Below the pieces are notes generated by a model. It saw nothing but the letters and a program-made list of their open reading frames with translations, was not told where the DNA came from and did not search any database. 64,000 nt of DNA from Deltaproteobacteria bacterium (GTDB lineage Bacteria > UBA10199 > JACPAL01). This document shows positions 14,898 to 23,700 of this stretch, piece by piece; position 1 is the first letter of the stretch, and every line of letters starts with the position of its first letter. The stretch lies in contig JACPAL010000002.1 in NCBI GenBank assembly GCA_016180855.1, positions 1 through 64,000 on the forward strand. The letters run 5' to 3'. Both the position numbers and the translations under genes were made by a program.

Positions 14898-16607
14898 GTG
14901 GAAAAAGAGACCGTCGTTTCTATCCTTAATGAAATCGGCATGCTTCTGGAGCTCTTGGGAGAAAATCCGTTTAAGGTTCGTGCCTATCACAACGCGGCTC
15001 GAACGTTGGAGGGGCAAACGGAGTCGGTTGAGGAGTTGGTCAGGAGCGGCACGCTTCAAGAGTTATCTGGCTTTGGTGAGGCGTTGGTCGAGAAGGTGAC
15101 AACCCTGGTTCAGACAGGTCGCCTCCCTTATTACGAGGAGTTAAGGAAAAAGGTCCCGGCCGGTCTCCTGGAGATCATCAAGATAGCGGGTGTTGGCCCC
15201 AAAAAGGCGAGCGTCCTCTACAGAAAGAAGAAGATTGATACCGTCTCCAAGCTGAAGATCGCCTGTCTTCGGGGGGAGATCAGGGAGTTGGAAGGTTTTG
15301 GGGAGAGGAGCGAGAAAAAGATCCTGGAGGGGATCACGCATCTCGAGAAATATGCCGAGAGGCGTCGTTATGATGAGGCGCTTGCGGCGGCCCTCCCGCT
15401 TTTTCAAAAGATAAGGAAACAGCCTGACGTTATCCGGTGCGAGCTCGGGGGCTCATTGCGCCGACATCGGGAGACGATTGGGGACATCGACATCCTTGTG
15501 AGTACAAAGAGGCCTCAAAAGGTGATGGCCGATTTTGTTGCCCTGCCGGAGGTTGATTCTGTCATCGGGCAGGGGGAGACGAAGAGCTCTGTCATTTTGA
15601 AGGAGAGCGGGATGCAGGTTGATCTCCGTTCCGTCTCCGATGACGAATTCCCGTTTGCGCTTCATCATTTTACCGGGAGTGCCGAACACAATACCGAGAT
15701 GCGGAACCGGGCCAAGGAGTCTGGTCTCAAACTGAATGAATACGGTCTTTTTAAGGGGGAGAGACGTCTCCGATGCAGAAGTGAGGAAGAGATCTTTGGC
15801 CGATTAGGACTCGCCTACATCCCACCGGAGCTCCGCGAAGGGATGGGGGAGATTGAGGCGGCGAGTCAAAATAAGATCCCGGATCTGGTCCAGGGAAAAG
15901 ATATTCGCGGGGTTTTTCATGTCCATTCCACATGGAGTGACGGAACGGCCTCTCTGGAACAGATGATTGCAGAGGCAGAGCGGCTCGGATTGGAATATGT
16001 TGGCCTGTCGGATCACAGCCAGTCGGCCTACTACGCGGGAGGACTCAAGCCGGATCGGCTCTCCTTGCAACAGAGGGAGGTTGAAACGCTCCGGAAGAGA
16101 TTCAGGATCAGGATCTTCTGGGGAGTTGAATCGGATATCCTGCCGGACGGCTCTCTCGATTATTCCGATTCGATTCTGCAGCGGTTTGATTTTGTAATCG
16201 GTTCGATCCATTCCTCGTTTAACATGCCGGGTCATGAGATGACTGCGCGGATCATCAAGGCGCTTCAGAATAAGTATTGCACCATCTTGGGACACGCGAC
16301 GGGGAGGCTCCTCCTTCAAAGGGAGGGAATACAGGTTAACATGAGACAGGTGATCGATGCCGCCTCGGATTACGGTAAGGTGATTGAACTCAATGCGAGC
16401 CCCCATCGTTTCGACCTCGACTGGCGATTTGGTCCTTATGCGAAGGAGAAGGGGGTAAGGATATCGATCAATCCTGATGCCCATTCTGTTGATGGTTTGT
16501 CGGTCTATAAACTCGGTGTGGGGATTGCCCGAAAAGGGTGGTTTACGAAGAAGGATGTCTTGAATACGATGGTGGTGTCTCAGATCGAGAAATATCTCGG
16601 GACTTAA
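14898..16607 (+). CDS. polX: DNA polymerase/3'-5' exonuclease PolX
   Basis: 569 residues, the normal PolX size. The N-terminal helix-hairpin-helix region is visible (ELSGFGEALVEKV, IAGVGPKKASVLY, LEGFGERSEKKI). The pol-beta palm carries the metal-binding pair in GSLRRHRETIGDIDILVS (about 187-204). The C-terminal PHP domain starts with FHVHSTWSDGTASLEQMI (about 338) and keeps its His/Asp ligands (GLSDHSQ, HATGR, NPDAHS). PolX fills short gaps in base-excision repair, and the PHP domain provides 3'-5' exonuclease and AP-endonuclease activity. The start is GTG 14898 in a context without a ribosome site. Confidence 0.93.
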   Translation: MEKETVVSILNEIGMLLELLGENPFKVRAYHNAARTLEGQTESVEELVRSGTLQELSGFGEALVEKVTTLVQTGRLPYYEELRKKVPAGLLEIIKIAGVGPKKASVLYRKKKIDTVSKLKIACLRGEIRELEGFGERSEKKILEGITHLEKYAERRRYDEALAAALPLFQKIRKQPDVIRCELGGSLRRHRETIGDIDILVSTKRPQKVMADFVALPEVDSVIGQGETKSSVILKESGMQVDLRSVSDDEFPFALHHFTGSAEHNTEMRNRAKESGLKLNEYGLFKGERRLRCRSEEEIFGRLGLAYIPPELREGMGEIEAASQNKIPDLVQGKDIRGVFHVHSTWSDGTASLEQMIAEAERLGLEYVGLSDHSQSAYYAGGLKPDRLSLQQREVETLRKRFRIRIFWGVESDILPDGSLDYSDSILQRFDFVIGSIHSSFNMPGHEMTARIIKALQNKYCTILGHATGRLLLQREGIQVNMRQVIDAASDYGKVIELNASPHRFDLDWRFGPYAKEKGVRISINPDAHSVDGLSVYKLGVGIARKGWFTKKDVLNTMVVSQIEKYLGT

Positions 16608-16610
16608 ACT

Positions 16611-17315
16611 TTATTCCTTCATGAGCTCGAACAGCGCCTTTTCTAGGGAGTCGTGATCTCCCTGAATGGAGGCGATGACGGCACGGCACCAGGATTCCTT
16701 GGCCGCGCGTCGGATGATCGCTACCTCCTCCTTCCGAAGAGGCGGCTCACAGTAGGAGAGAAAGATTCGCTTGGCCCCCCTCGCATCGACCTCCCCTTCT
16801 GCCTTTTGGGGGAGTTGACTCACGATGGAGAGCGGTACGGTTTTCTTCTGAATCAGGGAGTTGAGGTCTTCCGGCTGTTTCTCCTGTTGGGGCTCATTGG
16901 TCAGCAGGCGGGCATAGGATTCATCGATAAAATGACGGATCCTCTGTTTGTCCCATGGTTTTTCAAAAAATGCGGTAACACCAGCCTTCCGTTTTGCCTC
17001 CTCCTTTAAGGGGGCACTCGAATAGGCGGAGAGAACGGCACGGACCGTTTGGGGAGAGACCTTCTGGACCTCCGACAAAAAGTCGATACCGGAGATCTTC
17101 GGCATACTGAGGTCGGCCACTACAAGAAAAATTGCATGTTCCTGGAGGATCTGAAGACCCTCCTCCGCTGAGGGGGCGGTCAGGACGAGCCAGTCTCCCC
17201 GGAAGGCATGTTCGAAGAGGAGGCGGTGCGACGGCTGGTCATCGACGTACAGGATTGTGGCGTCGTTGGAAGGGAAAAGGCCCACGTTGATATAATCGGC
17301 AATAACCCCCTTCAA
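16611..17315 (-). CDS. Response regulator (receiver domain, novel C-terminus)
   Basis: 234 residues. The receiver domain is at about 20-140: acidic pair DD (25-26) in ILYVDDQPSH, phospho-Asp 68 in VVADLSMPKISG, switch Ser in LSAYSSAP and Lys in EKPWDK. The remaining 90 residues lack any DNA-binding or enzymatic domain I recognise; they contain LSIVSQLPQKAEGEVDARGAKRIFLSYCEP, which may be a protein-interaction module. The upstream region is occupied by a 118-bp palindromic repeat. The start is uncertain: TTG 17315 lacks a ribosome site, and an in-frame GTG lies 10 codons later. The cognate kinase is not adjacent. Confidence 0.8.
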   Translation of the reverse strand: MKGVIADYINVGLFPSNDATILYVDDQPSHRLLFEHAFRGDWLVLTAPSAEEGLQILQEHAIFLVVADLSMPKISGIDFLSEVQKVSPQTVRAVLSAYSSAPLKEEAKRKAGVTAFFEKPWDKQRIRHFIDESYARLLTNEPQQEKQPEDLNSLIQKKTVPLSIVSQLPQKAEGEVDARGAKRIFLSYCEPPLRKEEVAIIRRAAKESWCRAVIASIQGDHDSLEKALFELMKE

Positions 17316-17329
17316 GTTGCGTTAGTGTC

Positions 17330-17447
17330 GTGTCCCATAAATTCCTTTATGCGGCGTCGCCCTTCGTCGGGCATCCTCGACGTACTTCCAAGTACGCCTC
17401 CGGTGCCCTTCTCAGGGCTCCTGGCCTAAAGAGAATTTATGGGACAC
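17330..17447. repeat. Long-palindrome repeat, copy A
   Basis: Outer arms GTGTCCCATAAATTC (17330-17344) and its perfect complement (17433-17447) enclose a core with CGTACTT-CC-AAGTACG and the flanking strings CATCCTCGA..CCTCCGGTG. Copy D at 42649 has the same architecture and much of the same sequence. It starts 14 nt upstream of the response-regulator start and ends 3 nt from the stop codon of the 421-residue gene. Confidence 0.85.
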
Positions 17448-17450
17448 TCA

Positions 17451-18716
17451 TTAAGAGTCGGGGAGGATCGGTTCCACAAGAAAGGCGATCCGGACGAGTT
17501 CCTGCAGATAAGACTGCAGGAGGGGGGATGGCTTTTCGGATAGCCCAAAGATGAGGCAGTGACCATCGGCGCATCTTATATCAACGGTTGGCGCGAGATT
17601 GTTAAAGGGTAATCCGCCATCGTGGGGCACCCCGCTTTCGGAGTGTAACAGATTGACTGCATTGATTAAGTCAGGGCCTGAGACCTTTAGAGAGACCGAG
17701 GGCACTTCGTCGCTATAATCGTACCGTACATCGAGGAGGGCTGACCTCAAATCGTTGGGGGGATAGTCATCTGAAACTTCTATCGTCACAACATCATCAT
17801 TGAGCGAAAGGAAGGAGGTATCACTGCCTTGTTCCATGGTGCCTACAAAGCTTTCGTAATTTAAGGCAAAGTCGGGAAGCTCAGTGTTTATCTCTATCTC
17901 CTGGACCGACCAGAAGCGATACTCGCACATCTCCCTCTTTTCCTGATCAAACGAAGGCCCCCAGTAGATCAGATACTCGTCCGATTCGAGTCGTTCATTC
18001 CCTTCCTCAAAGGGACGATCGGGGAATTCCTGTTCCCACAGGGAAGGGGTGAGTGGCAATGCCTGAAACTGGTTCATCGGGATACGTTTTTCGTTGGAGA
18101 GGACGAGGACTGTTGTCCCCTCGGACGCCTCGGTTCGACAGACGAACAATTGAGCTCTATCCGGAATTGGGTCGGGTCTCTCCGGCCACTCCCAATGGGG
18201 ATCTCGCACGGTTATTTTTTTGCGATATTTTGGTATTTCGATTTCAGGAACAGAACGGTTTTCTGTCTCCGCGGGTTGGTCGGTAATCCTTTTGGGATTT
18301 TCTTTGTCCAATCCCAACTGGAGAGAGCCAAAGGCAAGCAGGGCGAGGCCCGTGGCATGAAAGGGACGACTTTTGAAATAAAACCCCAGGAAGAGTGCCG
18401 CCCCGCTGAGCAACAGATCAGAGGCGATCAACAGATGTTTAACCCGCCGGACAGCCGCCTCGGTGACTGCATCGATAGCCTCTCCTTCTCTTCCGGAGGC
18501 CTTAAGTTGACCCCAGTGGAATGATGAGGCGGCCAAAAAAAGCCCTGAGGCGAGACGAATCGGCTTATTGCTTACCGCGATTCCGATGCCGAACGAGGCG
18601 ACGGCAAAGGAGGCGGTCACTGCCTTTTGTACTGTTTGTGAAAAAGAGGAGAGATCGGAGACAACCGGGATTGTTGCCAGCAGGGGATAACCGGCACTTT
18701 GTTCAACATGACGCAT
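17451..18716 (-). CDS. Hypothetical membrane-associated protein
   Basis: 421 residues, unknown. The first 135 residues hold about three to four hydrophobic segments (around 30-47, 57-66, 93-110, 120-133). The remaining 290 residues are acidic, apparently soluble, with a Pro-rich linker (EWPERPDPIPDRAQ) and repeated strand-like segments ending in GHCLIFGLSEKPSPLLQSYLQELVRIAF. No motif suggests an enzyme. Starts at ATG 18716. The stop codon is 3 nt from palindromic repeat copy A. Confidence 0.6.
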   Translation of the reverse strand: MRHVEQSAGYPLLATIPVVSDLSSFSQTVQKAVTASFAVASFGIGIAVSNKPIRLASGLFLAASSFHWGQLKASGREGEAIDAVTEAAVRRVKHLLIASDLLLSGAALFLGFYFKSRPFHATGLALLAFGSLQLGLDKENPKRITDQPAETENRSVPEIEIPKYRKKITVRDPHWEWPERPDPIPDRAQLFVCRTEASEGTTVLVLSNEKRIPMNQFQALPLTPSLWEQEFPDRPFEEGNERLESDEYLIYWGPSFDQEKREMCEYRFWSVQEIEINTELPDFALNYESFVGTMEQGSDTSFLSLNDDVVTIEVSDDYPPNDLRSALLDVRYDYSDEVPSVSLKVSGPDLINAVNLLHSESGVPHDGGLPFNNLAPTVDIRCADGHCLIFGLSEKPSPLLQSYLQELVRIAFLVEPILPDS

Positions 18717-18758
18717 CTCTATTCTTGATATCGGCAGGAGGGGGCGAGAGTTGCTTTT

Positions 18759-18815
18759 TAACTCACCCCTTTCACCCCTTCACGGCAACCATGATGGTCC
18801 ATGAAGGGTGAGTTA
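18759..18815. repeat. TAACTCACC/GGTGAGTTA element, short copy
   Basis: 57 bp with perfect 10-bp terminal inverted repeats TAACTCACCC and GGGTGAGTTA. The right part, starting GGCAACCATGATGG at 18784, is almost identical to 19921-19951. The stop codon of the cyclase gene (18813-18815) is supplied by the right terminus. This copy lacks the internal CTTA hairpin. Confidence 0.75.
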
Positions 18816-19436
18816 TGGGAGCGCAACCTTCGCCACAACCCTCACGGGGGCTCCGTCTGCCTCAAGTTTTATGGGGAACGCAAAAATTTCAAAATCATCC
18901 ATTCTGATTAACGATTCCAAATTTGTCATATTTTCGATAATCAGGATCTCTTTTTGCAAGAGGAGCTTGTGGATCTCAAATGGATCAAAATCGGGGCTTG
19001 GGGTGTCAAGCCCCAAGAGTTTAATTTTAAGATCGACGAGCCTTTGGGCAAAGCCCTTCGTGACTTGGGGAAATTTTTCATAATATTCCTTTACACCAAA
19101 TTTTTTTGACCAAGCGGTGCAAACGAGCATGATCTCACCTTGGGGAACATTGTTTAAAAGGGGGAGATCTATTTCTGACTTCCCCCGTGCGTCGATCAGC
19201 AACCCTCTTCCACAAAATCGTTCCACAGGGATTTCTGAGAGTCTTCTCCCACCCGAAATCATATGGATGGGGGCATCAATATGGGTCCCAACGTGAAGGC
19301 TGGTTTTTATCAGTTGACCGTTATAGCCATCATTATCAAGTGTCGCTTTTTGTGTAAATTGTGGATCGGTATCCCCCGGCCAAACTGGCATTTTGGGGGC
19401 AAAGGTGTGGGAGAGGTCGATCAATCTGTAGTTCAT
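18813..19436 (-). CDS. Cyclase-family hydrolase (kynurenine formamidase-like)
   Basis: 207 residues of the cyclase/KynB family. The Zn-binding signature HVGTHIDAPIH (about 47-57) is complete, and the N-terminus YRLIDLSHTFAPKMPVWPGD is characteristic. Members hydrolyse N-formylkynurenine or related amides/lactones; no tryptophan-catabolism genes are adjacent, so the substrate is open. Both ends of the gene are set in repeat sequence: the ATG (19434-19436) directly abuts a TAACTCACCCC terminus, whose complement provides an SD-like AAGGGG 6 nt before the ATG. The stop codon lies in the short copy of the same element. Confidence 0.85.
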   Translation of the reverse strand: MNYRLIDLSHTFAPKMPVWPGDTDPQFTQKATLDNDGYNGQLIKTSLHVGTHIDAPIHMISGGRRLSEIPVERFCGRGLLIDARGKSEIDLPLLNNVPQGEIMLVCTAWSKKFGVKEYYEKFPQVTKGFAQRLVDLKIKLLGLDTPSPDFDPFEIHKLLLQKEILIIENMTNLESLIRMDDFEIFAFPIKLEADGAPVRVVAKVALP

Positions 19437-19497
19437 AACTCACCCCTTCACGGCTATCACTTAGCCAACTGCCCCTCTCTTACACTAAGAGAGGGGC
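19436..19497. repeat. TAACTCACC element with CTTA hairpin, left copy
   Basis: Begins TAACTCACCCCTTCACGGC at 19436 (shared with 18759) and contains the perfect 12-bp hairpin GCCCCTCTCTTA-CAC-TAAGAGAGGGGC (19471-19497). The stop codon of the DUF559 gene (19485-19487) lies in the hairpin tip. Confidence 0.75.
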
Positions 19498-19865
19498 CTC
19501 GTGCACAGAGAGGAGAAAACCTTGCGTATTTTTGTCAGAACGTCTTCAATATTTTTCAGTACTTCTTGGTTCCAAAATCGTATTACTTTAATATCCTCTG
19601 ATTCTAGAAACAGTGATCTTTCCTCATCAATCTTTCGGACTTCTTCAATTTGATGATGGGCACCATCCAGTTCAACAGCAAGGCGGCAGGCAGGAGAGAA
19701 GAAATCAAGTATGTAGGGACCGACGCTATATTGCCGATAAAATTTTGTGTTGAGAATTTGCCGATTTCTCAATTGCTCCCATAGAATTTCTTCAGCATCT
19801 GACTGCTTAATCCGCAGCCTCTGGCGTCGTGGTTTCAGGATCGGATTGTTGTACTTGTGCTGTAT
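19485..19865 (-). CDS. DUF559 (Vsr-like) endonuclease-domain protein with ATA in the start position
   Basis: 126 residues when read from 19865. The sequence matches DUF559 from end to end: QHKYNNPILKPRRQRLRIKQSDAEEILWEQLRNRQ at the N-terminus, then KFYRQYSVGPYILDFFSPACRLAVELDGAHH with the nuclease Asp/Glu pair, and a C-terminal VIRFWNQEVLKNIEDVL. The family expects a Met just before QHKYN, but the codon there is ATA. The context GGTGAGTTATA matches GGTGAGTTATG at the cyclase start. An in-frame stop lies just upstream, and the next usable start (TTG 19772) would remove a third of the domain. It is either a start-codon mutation (pseudogene) or rare ATA initiation. It is framed on both sides by the repeat elements. 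Confidence 0.75.
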   Translation of the reverse strand: MQHKYNNPILKPRRQRLRIKQSDAEEILWEQLRNRQILNTKFYRQYSVGPYILDFFSPACRLAVELDGAHHQIEEVRKIDEERSLFLESEDIKVIRFWNQEVLKNIEDVLTKIRKVFSSLCTRPLS

Positions 19866-19951
19866 AACTCACCTCTCCGGGGCGTCCTGGCTCCCTCTCT
19901 TAATGTAAGAGAGGGAGCATGGCAACCATGATGGTCCATGAGGGTGAGTTA
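19865..19951. repeat. TAACTCACC/GGTGAGTTA element, full copy
   Basis: 87 bp with termini TAACTCACC (19865-19873) and GGTGAGTTA (19943-19951), and an internal perfect 13-bp hairpin GCTCCCTCTCTTA-ATG-TAAGAGAGGGAGC (19890-19918). The segment after the hairpin repeats the short copy at 18784-18815. The element supplies the ribosome site of the DUF559 gene and ends 2 nt from the stop of the SDR gene. Confidence 0.8.
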
Positions 19952-19953
19952 GG

Positions 19954-20697
19954 CTATCCCCCCATGGTGAGTCCGCCAGAGACCGATAGTACCTGACCGG
20001 TGATGTAATCAGCATCAGCGGAGCAAAAGAAGGCAACCCCGGCGGCAATCTCTTCCGGTTTTGCGATCCGTTTGAACGGGATGATCTGAGAAAAGACCTC
20101 TTTGACCTTCGGGTTGATCGCCTCTTCATAAAGTTGGGTGTCGGTTGGACCGGGACAGATGCAATTTACAGAAATTTGATAACGGGCCACTTCACGCGCT
20201 AATGCCTTGGTAAAACCGATCACCCCGGCCTTGCAAAGTGAATAGACAACCCCCTGCATCTGTCCGACACGCCCGGCGTCGGAGGAGAGGTTGACGATCT
20301 TCCCTCCCTTTTGTTTTGACATCTCTTTAAGAACGGCTTGTGTAACGAGAAGCCCCGTCTTGGAATTAACAGCGATAACCTTGTCCCAGTAATCTTCATT
20401 CTCTTCCATAAAGAAAGTGGGAAGGGCCCAGCCGATGTTATTGACGAGAATATCGATCTTGCCGAACTGCTTGATAACGTCCGCAATGCTTCGATCCACT
20501 TCACTCTTCTTGGTACAGTCGGTTTGGAGGAACAGACCACGGATCTCTTTTGCAACGGCCTCACCCGGCCCCGGTTTGAGATCGAGGAGGGCGACCTGGG
20601 CCCCCTCCTGGCCAAGTCTTTGACAAATCGCCTTTCCAATCCCCTGGGCCCCGCCGGTGACGATTGAAACTCTTCCTTTTAGTCGCCCATTGGTCAT
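19954..20697 (-). CDS. Short-chain dehydrogenase/reductase
   Basis: 247 residues, classical SDR. Cofactor loop TGGAQGIG (15-22), NNIG (about 86-89), catalytic Ser in NLSSDAGR (about 138-145), YxxxK as YSLCK (about 153-157) and the PG motif CICPGPTDT are all present. It resembles 2-hydroxycyclohexanecarboxyl-CoA dehydrogenase and 3-oxoacyl-ACP reductase-type SDRs (FabG/BadH). GAGGGAG precedes the ATG at 20697. It is divergent from putA with a 93-bp gap that contains a CTTA hairpin. No fatty-acid synthesis genes are adjacent, so a catabolic oxidoreductase role is at least as likely. Confidence 0.88.
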   Translation of the reverse strand: MTNGRLKGRVSIVTGGAQGIGKAICQRLGQEGAQVALLDLKPGPGEAVAKEIRGLFLQTDCTKKSEVDRSIADVIKQFGKIDILVNNIGWALPTFFMEENEDYWDKVIAVNSKTGLLVTQAVLKEMSKQKGGKIVNLSSDAGRVGQMQGVVYSLCKAGVIGFTKALAREVARYQISVNCICPGPTDTQLYEEAINPKVKEVFSQIIPFKRIAKPEEIAAGVAFFCSADADYITGQVLSVSGGLTMGG

Positions 20698-20731
20698 AGC
20701 TCCCTCTTAAAGGTTAAACTTGACAGAAGGC

Positions 20732-20756
20732 CCCCCCTCTTAAGGTAAGAGGGGGG
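20732..20756. repeat. CTTA-NNN-TAAG hairpin, copy near putA
   Basis: CCCCCCTCTTA-AGG-TAAGAGGGGGG, a perfect 11-bp stem. The following bases (ATGGCAA..GGGGGTGTTATG) look like a diverged right end of the GGTGAGTTA element and lead into the putA start codon. Confidence 0.7.
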
Positions 20757-20790
20757 TAATGGCAATCTTGAAGTTTACGGTGGGGGTGTT

Positions 20791-23700
20791 ATGAGCAGCA
20801 TTCTGCTGGAACAACAAACCCAAACAATCGGCCGCCGACTTTTGGGTTCGATGTCTCATCGTTCCTGGAATCTTCGTCGCCGCTTTCTCGATCGGATGAT
20901 GGAGGCGTCCATGCAAAATGAGGAGGTTCGTGGGGCGCTCCTTCGATTTGTCGACCTCCTCCCGATTCTGAAGACCGATGGGCAGGTTTTAAGGCTCCTC
21001 AAAGAACATATGAATCCGGTTCGGAGTTTCCTCCCCTGGCGCGTGAGGTTCGGGATTGAGTTCGCCTTGACCCGTTTGATTCCAAAAAAGATTCGGGCCG
21101 CCGCGGTTCGATTGGGCGCGGAACTTTTTGCGCGTCAGTTCATTGCGGCGACAAACTTTCAGCAGGCGGCGGAGGCGAGTCGTCGTCTCCATAAAAAGGG
21201 GTGGAACGTTACATTTGATATCCTGGGCGAAGTGGTTACGAGTAACAAACTGGCTCAGCAGTATTGTGACCAACTCTGCGAGTTGATGCGTGTCTTGAGG
21301 CAGTCAGGGGTGACGGACATCAACATTGCCGTCAAATTTTCCGCCTTTGACTCGGAGCTTCATCCTGTCAATTGGGAGGGTTGTATCGGCAAGATCCAGG
21401 CCTCTTTTGAAAAGGTGCTTGAGGTGGCGGAAGAGGTCGGGGCGTATGTCTGGGTTGACCCCGAAAAGCATGAGACTCTCGAGCTCTGTCTTGAAGTTTT
21501 TCAGAGGACGTTGGCCAAAGAGGGTCGTTACGGCAGATTCCGTCGCGTCGGTATCGGGCTTCAGGCCTATTTAAAAGATGCCGGGGTAAGGGCCCAAAGG
21601 TTGCTGGAATGGGTCGGTGCACGCGGGACCCCCATCGGTATCCGCCTTATCAAAGGGGCGTATTGGGATTATGAGGTGATGCATGCGGGTGAGATGGGAT
21701 GGGAGATACCGGTTTACACGGAGAAGTGGCAGAGTGACGCCTGTTTTGAGCGGTTGACCGATTTCCTTCTGGATCATGCCGATTCCTTTGATGTCGCCTT
21801 TGGGACACACAATGCGAGGTCCGTTGCCTGCGCGATGGCAAAGGCGGTGGAGAAAGGATTGCGGGAGAAGATCGAATTTCAGGCCCTTTATGGAATGGCC
21901 GATTCACTCAAGGAGGCGATTGGGAAGGAACGGTATCGACTTCGTGTCTACACTCCGTTTACGGTCGACAACCAGTACCTCCCCGGGATGTCTTATCTGG
22001 GACGTCGGATCCTCGAGAACACCTCTCAAGAATCTTTCCTGCGGCAGGCATCGGGGACGAGTCTTGATCCGGGGCCTTTGCTCAGTCCCCCTCACTTGAA
22101 CAGAAAAGTTTCTGTGGTGCCGGCGGTTTTTGTCGACGACGGTTTGGGAGGGTATCGTCCCTGTCCGTTCGCGAATTTTGCCCTAAAAGAGGTACGTCAA
22201 CAGATCGCCTCTGAGGTTACCAAGCAGTCGATTCCCTCTCTCCGCGAGACCGCACCGGACGAGATTGACAGGATTGTCTCCACGGCCAACGGCTCATTTG
22301 ATCTCTGGAAGGGAAAGTCGGTGATGGAACGATCCGATATCCTTCTCCAGGCTGCCAGCCTGTTGGAGCAGCGCCGTTTTGAGTTTGCCGCGATTATTGT
22401 CAATGAGGGGAATAAGTCATGGCGGGAGGCGGACGGGGATGTTGTCGAGGCGATCGAGGCGCTCCGTTTTGCCGCTTGGGATATCCGTCGACTTGAAAGG
22501 GAAGGGTACCTCAATTTTCATGAGTCAGCAGGTCCGACGGTTGTTATTTCGCCATGGAACTTCCCGCTCGCGATTCCGACGATTGGCGTCTCCTCCGCCC
22601 TCGCTGTTGGAAATACGGTTATTCTGAAACCGGCGGAACAAACACCGTATGTAGCGAACCGGCTGGTTCAGCTCCTTCATGAGGCCGGAGTGCCTCAAGC
22701 GGTCTTGTCAGTGGTCGTTGGTGGTGGGAGGGCGGGAGAACGGCTTGCGGCAAATCCGGCGGTCGCTGTGATCGATTTTACCGGTTCGGAGGCGGTCGGT
22801 CGGGAGCTTTACAGCTGGGCTTGGCAGAAGAAGGTGATCAGCGAGATGGGGGGCAAGAATGCGATTATTGTCTCCTCAACTGCCGATCTGGATGAGGCGG
22901 TGGCCGGGGTCGTTGAGTCGGCCTTCGGTCACAGTGGACAAAAATGTTCCGCCTGTTCACGCGTGATTGTGGATGACGATCTGTACGAAGAGTTTGTTGG
23001 AAAACTCTTTGATGCGGCGGTGTCGCTCTCCGTTGCGCCGGCCAAGGAGCCTGGGGCTCGCGTGGTCCCGTTGATCGACGATGAGGCGAAAGAGAGGGTT
23101 TTAGAATTCATTCAAAAAGCACCTCAGGCGGGACGCCTCCTCTTGAATGGGGCCGAGGGCTCCTTTTCAGATCCTCGCCTCGTTGGTCCCACTCTTGTGG
23201 TCGATGTCGATCCCCGGAGTGAGTTGGCTGAAAAGGAGATCTTTGGGCCGGTGCTTGCGGTTTTCCGCGGTGGCCGAAATCTCTCCCGAATGATTGAGAT
23301 GGCAAACGCCTCACGTTACGCGTTAACGGGTGGGCTCTTCACGAGGAGCCCGGTTGAGAGGGAAAAGGCGATTCGCGAGTTCAAAGTAGGGAACCTTTAT
23401 ATCAACCAAAAAATCACCGGGGCCCGGATTGGGGCCCAGCCGTTTGGTGGTTTCAAGAGTTCCGGGGTCGGCTCCAAGACTGGTGGGCCGGACTACCTGC
23501 TTCAATTTATGAAGACGAAATCATCGACACTGAAAAGTTGGATCGGTGGTGACAGGATTCCAGGACTTCGCCACGAACCGGAGTGGGAGCCGGTGCGTCG
23601 CGCCATCCTGGAACTTTGGAAGCGGTCTGATTTGGTCGACGAAGCGATGGAGCTGCTCAATCATTTCCCCGATTATCAGTTGACGCAGGTCCAGCTTCCA

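Noticed and set aside
15804-16484. 226-codon minus-strand frame inside polX
   Set aside because: Antisense to the conserved PHP domain; no support of its own.
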